From Desulfocapsa sp. (lineage in GTDB: Bacteria > Desulfobacterota > Desulfobulbia > Desulfobulbales > Desulfocapsaceae): DNA of 6,184 nt. Positions 1 through 5,346 of the stretch are shown one piece after another. The position numbers were made by a program, and so were the translations under genes. The DNA lies in assembly GCA_030638765.1 (NCBI GenBank), contig DAOWDZ010000077.1, positions 1 to 6,184 on the forward strand. The letters run 5' to 3'. The notes beneath the pieces were generated by a model. That model was not told the origin of the DNA and did no database searches. It saw nothing but the letters and a program-made list of their open reading frames with translations. How positions within the stretch are numbered: the stretch's first letter is position 1; every line of letters begins with the position of its first letter.

Positions 1-1047
1 ATTGACAACACTATTCTTGAACTCCTTAAAGAACGCCTCGCCCTTGCCAAATCCATTGGTCAGTTAAAAGATGAAAGTAAACGTGCCAAGTGGGACCCAT
101 TACGTGAAAGACAAATTTATGACAGGTTAAATGAGCTTAACAAGGGTACCTTTCCTGACAAGTCGCTTCATTCAATTTTTCATGAAATTATCACTACCTG
201 CAGACTCTCTCAACAAAAAATCAACGTATCTTACCTTGGTCCCGAAGCTACATTCACTCACCTGGCAGGTGTGAAGTATTTTGGTAATTCTGCCACATAC
301 AGTCCAATGGAATCCATTGCAGATGTGTTCTCAGAAGTGGAAAAAGGGAGGGTACAATATGGAATCGTTCCCGTGGAAAACTCCATTGAGGGGGCTGTTT
401 TTTCCACCCTTGACTCATTCATGAAATATCGCACAAAAATCTGTGGCGAAGTACGAATGGAAATCACCCATAACCTCGTATGTCAATCAGGTGATATCAA
501 TGATATTCAGACAGTTGCCTCCCATACTCAGCCCCTTGCTCAATGCCGGGAGTGGCTCCGCAAACATCTACCTTCATGCCCTACTCTGCCAGTTTTTTCA
601 ACGGGAGCTGCGGCCCAGATGGCTGCCAAAAACCCCAACATCGGAGCAATAGCCTCATCACTGGCGATTAAGACCTACGACCTTCGCGTTGTAGTAAAAG
701 GAATTGAGGACTATAGCGGCAACACAACACGCTTTCTGGTCATTGGCAAGGAATCACCATCACCGAGCGGCATGGACAGAACATCTCTGCTCCTTGGCCA
801 TATGGATCGCCCCGGTGCCTTGAATGAAATCTTAAGCGTTATTGCCCGTGCCGGAATTAATCTTGCTAAAATTGAATCGAGACCAATTAAAGGGAAGCAG
901 TGGAAATACCTCTTCTTTCTGGATCTCATGGAACATATTGAGGATGAAAACATCAAAGAATGCTGCAAAACACTGACCGCACTTTGTTCATACTTTGAAT
1001 GGCTCGGTTCCTATCCAAGATCTGAGGAATCAACCGCCGAGGCGTGA
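1..1047 (+). CDS. pheA: Bifunctional chorismate mutase / prephenate dehydratase (P-protein), 5' end cut by window edge
   Basis: This cytoplasmic enzyme converts chorismate to prephenate and then to phenylpyruvate for phenylalanine synthesis. The frame is open from base 1 to a TGA at 1045-1047, giving 348 visible residues. Residues 1 to about 72 are an AroQ-type chorismate mutase. By hand alignment to E. coli PheA, R12, K23, D32, E36 and Q71 match catalytic residues R28, K39, D48, E52 and Q88. The partner of E. coli R11 would lie upstream, so roughly 15 N-terminal residues are missing. The dehydratase domain starts near residue 75 (YLGPEATFTH), has VPVENS at 123-128, and carries the catalytic Thr-Arg-Phe motif at 243-245. 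A C-terminal ACT domain follows, with GAL at 272-274 and ESRP at 292-295, the usual phenylalanine-binding motifs, so feedback inhibition by phenylalanine is likely. The last codons overlap the 3' end of moaA on the other strand. A GTG at 271 is internal and is not the start. Confidence 0.96.
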   Translation: MDNTILELLKERLALAKSIGQLKDESKRAKWDPLRERQIYDRLNELNKGTFPDKSLHSIFHEIITTCRLSQQKINVSYLGPEATFTHLAGVKYFGNSATYSPMESIADVFSEVEKGRVQYGIVPVENSIEGAVFSTLDSFMKYRTKICGEVRMEITHNLVCQSGDINDIQTVASHTQPLAQCREWLRKHLPSCPTLPVFSTGAAAQMAAKNPNIGAIASSLAIKTYDLRVVVKGIEDYSGNTTRFLVIGKESPSPSGMDRTSLLLGHMDRPGALNEILSVIARAGINLAKIESRPIKGKQWKYLFFLDLMEHIEDENIKECCKTLTALCSYFEWLGSYPRSEESTAEA

Positions 1048-2061
1048 CATCTGCCCACTGCACTTAACCTGATCTTCTGCAAGAGTATGCCCCTTGGGCT
1101 TATCGAGGATAGTTTGCTTGATAAGCCCTTTTATTTCCTCATCTGTTGCACCATCTCGTAATATTTTCTTCAAATCTGCCTCTCTGTCATGGAGCAGGCA
1201 AGCCCTTAACCTGCCGGCTGAAGTAAGGCGCAGGCGATTGCATGTATCACAAAAATGATGGCTGATCGGGCTGATAAAACCGACCCTTCCCTTTAAACCA
1301 TCCTCAGTGCTCAATGAGTATACCCTTGCAGGCCCATCCATCTTACAACCGGGAAGTGGCTCAAGAACACCAAATTCTGCAATTTGTTCTTTCAGATCCG
1401 CTGAAGAAATATATGAAGCTTCATTCCATGTGGACTTGTCACCCACTGGCATAAACTCTATAAACCTGACCTGGTAGGGTTTTTCGACCGCAAGTCTTGC
1501 AAAATCAACGAACTCATCGTCATTAACCCCTTTCATGGCAACCACATTCAACTTAACATCAAACCCCAGACGTTCTGCCGTTTCGATTCCCCGCCAGACC
1601 TTATGATACAAATCGACTCCTGTGATTTTCTTAAAACGTTCAGGTCGCATGGAATCGAGCGAAATATTCAACTTACGAATTCCAGCCTCATACAATCCGG
1701 CAGCTTTCTCGTGAAGAAGTACGCCATTTGTGGTTAGTCGAATTTCATCAAGCCCATCAATCCGAGAGAGTGATTGAATAAAACCCATCACCCCCCTACG
1801 AACCAATGGCTCACCACCCGTAAGACGGATCTTATTCATCCCCATCCCTACGGCAAGTTGCACAATACGCAGTAATTCTTCATAGCTGAGCAGATCTTCA
1901 TGTTGCAGGACTTCAAGTCCTTTCTCATCATCAACGGGCATACAATATACACAACGAAGATTGCAGCGATCTGTTACAGAAAGGCGAAGGTATGAGATGG
2001 TTCTTGAAAACATATCAACCAGTTCATTGGTATCTCTTAATAGTGGCTTTTGTTGGGTCAT
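1030..2061 (-). CDS. moaA: GTP 3',8-cyclase MoaA, radical SAM molybdenum cofactor enzyme
   Basis: MoaA rearranges GTP to 3',8-cyclo-GTP, the first step of molybdopterin synthesis, acting with MoaC. From the ATG at 2061 the protein has 343 residues, normal for the family. The radical-SAM CxxxCxxC is C33, C37 and C40 (CNLRCVYC). GGEP, which contacts SAM, is at 82-85. The C-terminal cluster ligands are C271, C274 and C288, around an RLRLTSAGRLRACL segment whose arginines bind GTP in the family. The protein ends in the conserved Gly-Gly tail (SRLGG), which in MoaA/MOCS1A is needed for activity. The start is uncertain. A TTG at 2094 adds 11 residues and has GGGGA very close upstream. The ATG at 2013 would remove the LVD lead-in that I recall as typical of MoaA. 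I chose 2061 as the middle ATG, although no good ribosome site precedes it. No other mo- gene lies beside it in the window. Its 3' end overlaps pheA by 18 bases. Confidence 0.95.
   Translation of the reverse strand: MTQQKPLLRDTNELVDMFSRTISYLRLSVTDRCNLRCVYCMPVDDEKGLEVLQHEDLLSYEELLRIVQLAVGMGMNKIRLTGGEPLVRRGVMGFIQSLSRIDGLDEIRLTTNGVLLHEKAAGLYEAGIRKLNISLDSMRPERFKKITGVDLYHKVWRGIETAERLGFDVKLNVVAMKGVNDDEFVDFARLAVEKPYQVRFIEFMPVGDKSTWNEASYISSADLKEQIAEFGVLEPLPGCKMDGPARVYSLSTEDGLKGRVGFISPISHHFCDTCNRLRLTSAGRLRACLLHDREADLKKILRDGATDEEIKGLIKQTILDKPKGHTLAEDQVKCSGQMSRLGG
1096..1136 (+). terminator. Intrinsic terminator of the pheA transcript, inside the moaA coding sequence
   Basis: A perfect 9-base inverted repeat (GGGCTTATC at 1096-1104, GATAAGCCC at 1120-1128) is extended inward by G-U, A-U and G-C pairs. 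This makes a 12-bp stem with a 9-base loop (1108-1116). TTTTATTT follows directly at 1129-1136. It begins 48 bases after the pheA stop codon. On the opposite strand the same stem is followed by AAGGGG rather than a T tract, so it should stop plus-strand transcription only. It lies wholly within moaA, where it encodes a stretch near the C-terminus (GLIKQTILDKPK). This is a structural prediction from the sequence alone. Confidence 0.82.
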
Positions 2062-2126
2062 AGATTCATACTTGGAAGATATTGATGGTGACAAGTATCC
2101 CCGTCAGCACTATATTTTCCATACCA

Positions 2127-2155
2127 TTGACTTTGCTGAAAAGGACTAATATATT
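2127..2155 (+). promoter_or_regulatory. Probable sigma-70 promoter for tsaD
   Basis: TTGACT at 2127-2132 (5 of 6 to the -35 consensus) is separated by exactly 17 bases from TATATT at 2150-2155 (5 of 6 to the -10). Transcription would start near 2162 and leave a leader of about 80 bases before tsaD. It sits in the non-coding gap between the divergent genes moaA and tsaD, where a promoter is expected. I saw no riboswitch-like or strong hairpin structure in the leader. Chance matches are possible in AT-rich DNA. Confidence 0.55.
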
Positions 2156-2172
2156 GGCATCCTCTTACCCTG

Positions 2173-2201
2173 ATTATACCTTTTACGCTAGCAGTTATTT
2201 A
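2173..2201 (-). promoter_or_regulatory. Possible weak promoter for moaA
   Basis: On the minus strand there is a perfect TATAAT (plus-strand ATTATA at 2173-2178). The only partner at 17-base spacing is a poor -35 (TAAATA, 3 of 6, plus positions 2196-2201). Transcription would start near 2166 and run leftward, with a leader of about 105 bases before the chosen moaA start. The expected start points of moaA and tsaD would then nearly coincide and the two polymerases would compete. This is a weak call, supported mainly by the -10 match and by moaA needing a promoter in this gap. Confidence 0.25.
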
Positions 2202-2242
2202 TTCTGCAGGCAAGAACGATAGAAAACACAACAGATACAATT

Positions 2243-3247
2243 ATGCTGACATTAGGAATCGAAAGCTCCTGTGATGATACTGCAGCAGCAGTACTAAAAG
2301 ATGAGACCACTCTACTCTCATCTATACTCACCAGCCAGGATCAGATCCATTCACGTTTTGGTGGAATTGTCCCTGAGCTTGCATCACGAAGTCATCTCGA
2401 ATCCATTGTTCCCGTTGTCAATGAAGCTCTTGTTCGAGCCGACGTAACACTTACCGATATTGATCTTATTGCTGTTACACAGGGACCAGGCCTCATTGGT
2501 TCTTTACTGGTTGGTTATTCCTATGCCAAGGCACTCTCCTATGTGAATAACACATCCTGTGTCGGTGTTGACCATATGGCTGGTCATATCCTTTCTGTAT
2601 TTCTTGAGGAAAAACACCCAAAATTTCCTTATATTGCTCTCGTGGTATCCGGAGGAACAAGTTCTATCTATCGTGCAGATAGCTTTACAGACTTCACACT
2701 TTTAGGCCGAACACGAGACGATGCTGCAGGAGAAGCTTTTGACAAAGTAGCCAAACTTCTTGGTTTTTCCTATCCCGGTGGCCCCATTATTTCACGTGAA
2801 GCACAATCAGGTAAAAGTGATGCCATTAAATTCCCTCGTTCATGGCTCGAAAAAGGTTCCCTTGATTTTAGTTTTTCGGGATTGAAAACCTCTGTCCTTA
2901 ATCACTGCAACAGAGAGAAACAAAAGAACAATCCTTTACACGTTGGCGACATCTGTGCTTCATTCCAGGAAGCGGCAGTGGAAATACTTACTGAAAAAAC
3001 ACTCCTGGCAGCTTCTCAACAAAACATACGGACTGTGGTTTTAGGAGGAGGAGTCTCAGCTAACCCAAGTTTAAGACAGCTCATGGAGAAACGCTGCCGG
3101 GAAGAGAACAACACATTATTTATCCCGAGCCCGAAACACTGTACTGACAATGCTGCCATGATAGCTCTTGCCGGTGTCCATGCGTATAAAAACAAATCCA
3201 ACTTTTCCTATGACAGTGATGTTTATTGCCGTTCGGTGCTCTCGTGA
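2243..3247 (+). CDS. tsaD: tRNA N6-adenosine threonylcarbamoyltransferase TsaD (Gcp/YgjD family)
   Basis: TsaD transfers the threonylcarbamoyl group from threonylcarbamoyl-AMP to A37 of ANN-decoding tRNAs, working with TsaB and TsaE, neither of which is in this window. The product has 334 residues, the normal bacterial length. Visible family signatures are GIESSCDDT at 5-13, GPGL at 81-84, the metal-binding HMAGH (H111 and H115), DDAAGEAFDKVAKLLG at 159-174 with YPGGP after it, the VLGGGVSAN segment near 266-274, and CTDNAAMIA at 300-308 with D302 as the likely third metal ligand. One oddity: the usual SGGHT at 136-140 reads SGGTS. The ATG at 2243 is supported by the N-terminal motif directly after it, but no Shine-Dalgarno sequence precedes it. 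A promoter candidate lies about 90 bases upstream. The next gene starts 6 bases after the stop, which suggests co-transcription. Confidence 0.96.
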   Translation: MLTLGIESSCDDTAAAVLKDETTLLSSILTSQDQIHSRFGGIVPELASRSHLESIVPVVNEALVRADVTLTDIDLIAVTQGPGLIGSLLVGYSYAKALSYVNNTSCVGVDHMAGHILSVFLEEKHPKFPYIALVVSGGTSSIYRADSFTDFTLLGRTRDDAAGEAFDKVAKLLGFSYPGGPIISREAQSGKSDAIKFPRSWLEKGSLDFSFSGLKTSVLNHCNREKQKNNPLHVGDICASFQEAAVEILTEKTLLAASQQNIRTVVLGGGVSANPSLRQLMEKRCREENNTLFIPSPKHCTDNAAMIALAGVHAYKNKSNFSYDSDVYCRSVLS

Positions 3248-3253
3248 CACTCC

Positions 3254-3757
3254 ATGAATATTAAACGAACCATCCGTTATTATTATTTTAGATTCATACG
3301 ACTCAAGGGCAACCCTCAATATTTAGCCAAGGGTACAGCCATTGGGGTCTTTCTCGGAATCACCCCCATAATGCCATTTCACACGATTCTTAATATTTTT
3401 GTCACTTTCGTCACCAGAACTTCAACCATTGCTGCCATGCTTGCAAGTGTTGTGGTGTGCAATCCATTCACTTACATTCCTCAATACTATCTCTCAATAA
3501 TCATTGGAAATGCTGTAACACCTTATACCTTCACCTGGGATAGAATGAAATTGGTTTTGGATATTTTGCTAGCCAAGCCCGGCTTACTGGAATCAGTCAA
3601 TGCTCTAACTGGACTCGGTTATGAAGCTGCAATAGTTCTTGTGATCGGTGGCTCACTTCTAGCTCTGCCATTCACCATTATCAGTTATTTTCTATCACTA
3701 AAATTTTTCAAAACAATCCGTGAAAAAAGAAGTAAAAAACATATCCTGGCACCATAA
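3254..3757 (+). CDS. DUF2062-family small membrane protein (first tandem copy)
   Basis: The product has 167 residues and an unknown biochemical role. The pattern fits DUF2062: a basic N-terminus (residues 1-20), a Gly/Pro-containing hydrophobic stretch at about 27-53 ending in TPIMPFHT, a second at about 57-85 that includes the hallmark NPFTYIP.YYLS, and a third at about 121-147. The C-terminus is basic (TIREKRSKKHIL), which suggests inner-membrane placement with cytoplasmic positive tails. There is no cleavable signal peptide. It starts 6 bases after the tsaD stop with no Shine-Dalgarno site, so re-initiation after tsaD is plausible. It is 47% identical (78 of 167 positions, counted by hand without gaps) to the next gene, so the two arose by duplication. 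Family membership is fairly sure; function is not known. Confidence 0.85.
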   Translation: MNIKRTIRYYYFRFIRLKGNPQYLAKGTAIGVFLGITPIMPFHTILNIFVTFVTRTSTIAAMLASVVVCNPFTYIPQYYLSIIIGNAVTPYTFTWDRMKLVLDILLAKPGLLESVNALTGLGYEAAIVLVIGGSLLALPFTIISYFLSLKFFKTIREKRSKKHILAP

Positions 3758-3791
3758 AGAAATAAGAAGTAAGCCAAAATCATTTTCGGAT

Positions 3792-3819
3792 TTCACATTC
3801 AGCTTATTATGTATATAAT
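3792..3819 (+). promoter_or_regulatory. Promoter candidate for the second DUF2062 gene and rsmA
   Basis: TTCACA at 3792-3797 (5 of 6 to the -35) is followed after 16 bases by a perfect TATAAT at 3814-3819. The predicted start near 3826 leaves a leader of about 45 bases. It lies in the 113-base gap between the two DUF2062 genes, the largest gap in the plus-strand block downstream of tsaD. If active, it would let the second copy and rsmA be expressed apart from tsaD. No clear terminator precedes it, so read-through from tsaD is also possible. Confidence 0.5.
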
Positions 3820-3870
3820 CTTCTAACAAACAGTCTTATTGTACAACATTATTTTCGGCTTAATTAATAA

Positions 3871-4410
3871 ATGAACTTTACACGACTTAAAAAATTCTAT
3901 TACCTCAAATTTTTGAGGATTAAAGGTGCACCCAACGACATCGCCTGGGGTGCCTGCATTGGTGCCCTGATAGGTACCATGCCGATTATGCCTTTCCATA
4001 CCATAGGGATAATAGCAGTCTGTGTATTGACCAGAACATCTGCCATGGCAGGACTGTTCTCAAGCCTTGTCATCAGCAATCCATTTACCTACATACCGAT
4101 CTACTATCTGAGCATGGTAATTGGAAACTTCATAACGCCTTACACTGTGACCTGGGACACTATTCATCGTATTTTAAATGTTATCATCTCAGAACACAGT
4201 TTTAAGGAATCCATCGAGATGCTTGCAAGTCAGGGGTCCGAAATAATCATTGTCATGTTAAGTGGTGGATTGATTTTAACTATTCCAACAGCCATTTTCT
4301 GGTATTTCTTCACCCTAAGACTCTTCCTCAAAATCAGGGAAAAAAGAAGGCAGAGGCATATTCTTCGCGCCAAAAAAATTAAAACAAAAAAAGATAAGAA
4401 GAAATCATGA
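3871..4410 (+). CDS. DUF2062-family small membrane protein (second tandem copy) with Lys-rich tail
   Basis: The product has 179 residues and is a paralogue of the gene before it, with an unknown biochemical role. It keeps the same blocks in the same order: IRL/LRIKG-like basic start, MPIMPFHTI at 37-45, LTRTS at 53-57, SNPFTYIP.YYLS at 69-81, IGN..TPYT.TWD at 84-96, a third hydrophobic segment at about 123-148, and IREKRR..HIL near 155-165. After the point where its sister ends it carries about a dozen extra residues, nearly half of them lysine, probably cytoplasmic. The coding DNA there contains two runs of seven A. No Shine-Dalgarno site precedes the ATG, which follows TTAATTAATAA. The TGA stop overlaps the rsmA start as ATGA (4407-4410), so translation is likely coupled to rsmA. 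A role linked to ribosome or RNA maturation would be inference from neighbours only. Confidence 0.85.
   Translation: MNFTRLKKFYYLKFLRIKGAPNDIAWGACIGALIGTMPIMPFHTIGIIAVCVLTRTSAMAGLFSSLVISNPFTYIPIYYLSMVIGNFITPYTVTWDTIHRILNVIISEHSFKESIEMLASQGSEIIIVMLSGGLILTIPTAIFWYFFTLRLFLKIREKRRQRHILRAKKIKTKKDKKKS
4396..4401 (+). promoter_or_regulatory. Ribosome binding site of rsmA
   Basis: AAGAAG matches 5 of 6 bases of AAGGAG and lies 5 bases before the ATG at 4407. It is inside the Lys-rich end of the upstream gene. This is the only start in the window with a reasonable Shine-Dalgarno match, apart from the alternative TTG of moaA. Confidence 0.5.
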
Positions 4411-5315
4411 CACGATACGGTGAAACCAGAAAATCCCTTAGAGAAGAAAATCTTGCTCCTAAAAAACAACTTGGTCAGAATTTTCTTGTCAACAAAGCCA
4501 CAGCTGAAGCTGTTGCTCGCTGTGGAAGAATCCAACCAGATGACATTATTATCGAGGTTGGTGTTGGCCTTGGGGCCCTTACTCAACCAATTGCGAAACT
4601 TGCATCACAGGTGTTTGGGCTTGAAATAGACAGTGGCATTGTCCGTTTTCATAGAAAAAAGGATGACCTGCCTGACAATGTCACCCTCATTCATCAGGAT
4701 ATCCTGAAAGCTGATTTTGACGAATTGTACACACTCAGCAATGGCCCATTGAAGATCATGGCCAATCTCCCCTACTCCATTTCCAATCCATTTTTATTTA
4801 CGTTAATTGAACATCAGGAAAAAATGGACTGGGCAACAATCATGCTTCAAAAAGAAGTCGCCGACCGATTGACAGCAAAACCCGGAACCAAACAATACGG
4901 CATCCCCACTGTTTTATTGGGAAGTTGTGCGACAGTGAAATCACTGCTTACGTTAAAACCAGCAGAATTTCACCCGCGTCCCAAAATTGATTCAGTGGTT
5001 GTCTCCATTGATTTTTCGGATACTGCTTCTATTAATTCAAGACAATATGACAGAGTTCTCTTTCAACAAATTGTGCGTGGAGCATTCAGCCAACGCAGAA
5101 AAACGCTTCTCAACACGCTTTCTTCCACTAGATTTTTCAATGAACACAGCAAGGGCGACAAAAAGATTGAAAAAGAGATGACCAAAGAGGCCATCAGTGC
5201 AGCACAAATTTCCCCGACAGTCCGTGCAGAAATGCTAGACCTCGATGAATTCATTGATTTAACACAATCTTTTTCACGGTTTTCAACTCAAGAACTTTAC
5301 AAGACAAGTCCTTAA
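4407..5315 (+). CDS. rsmA: 16S rRNA (adenine1518-N6/adenine1519-N6)-dimethyltransferase RsmA (KsgA)
   Basis: RsmA uses SAM to dimethylate two adjacent adenines in the 3'-terminal helix of 16S rRNA during late 30S assembly; in E. coli, loss gives kasugamycin resistance. The product has 302 residues, somewhat above the roughly 270 usual for the family, with the excess at the C-terminus. Visible motifs are LGQNFL at 22-27, the SAM-binding EVGVGLGALT at 50-59, the acidic LEID at 72-75 for ribose contact, QDIL at 97-100 with D98, the catalytic NLPYSIS at 120-126, FHPRPKIDS at 188-196, and FSQRRKTLLN at 217-226. All key residues are present. The ATG start overlaps the previous stop (ATGA) and has an AAGAAG ribosome site. 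A TAA ends the gene at 5313-5315. Confidence 0.96.
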   Translation: MTRYGETRKSLREENLAPKKQLGQNFLVNKATAEAVARCGRIQPDDIIIEVGVGLGALTQPIAKLASQVFGLEIDSGIVRFHRKKDDLPDNVTLIHQDILKADFDELYTLSNGPLKIMANLPYSISNPFLFTLIEHQEKMDWATIMLQKEVADRLTAKPGTKQYGIPTVLLGSCATVKSLLTLKPAEFHPRPKIDSVVVSIDFSDTASINSRQYDRVLFQQIVRGAFSQRRKTLLNTLSSTRFFNEHSKGDKKIEKEMTKEAISAAQISPTVRAEMLDLDEFIDLTQSFSRFSTQELYKTSP

Positions 5316-5324
5316 TTTTTTAAT
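5296..5324 (+). promoter_or_regulatory. Promoter candidate for the alcohol dehydrogenase gene
   Basis: TTTACA at 5296-5301 (5 of 6) and TTTAAT at 5319-5324 (5 of 6) are 17 bases apart. The element overlaps the last codons and stop of rsmA. Transcription would begin near 5331, giving a short leader of about 16 bases. The local DNA is AT-rich, so a chance match is a real possibility. If it is not used, the dehydrogenase would depend on read-through from rsmA, since no terminator is seen in the 31-base gap. Confidence 0.35.
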
Positions 5325-5346
5325 CACTTTCATCCCGGTATAATCC

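Noticed and set aside
711..968. Minus-strand open frame of 85 codons opposite pheA
   Set aside because: It is antisense to the conserved TRF and ACT regions of PheA and has no supporting signal.
1961..2149. Plus-strand open frame of 62 codons across the 5' end of moaA and into the gap
   Set aside because: About half is antisense to conserved MoaA codons, including the cysteine motif, and it has no ribosome site or recognisable product.
2191..2207. GCAG...CTGC inverted repeat in the tsaD leader, considered as an operator
   Set aside because: It has only four pairs, with no extension on either side; this is expected by chance.
3774..3789. Small inverted repeat after the first DUF2062 gene, considered as a terminator
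   Set aside because: The stem is only about five pairs with an A-C mismatch, the loop is four bases, and no T tract follows.
4230..4586. Minus-strand open frame of 118 codons opposite the second DUF2062 gene and rsmA
   Set aside because: It is fully antisense to two well-supported genes, and its composition (many F, L and K) mirrors their coding bias. No recognisable domain was seen.
5339..5344. Perfect TATAAT just before the alcohol dehydrogenase start
   Set aside because: It is 2 bases from the ATG, so transcription would begin inside the gene past a start fixed by conserved N-terminal residues. No -35 fits at 16-18 bases upstream.
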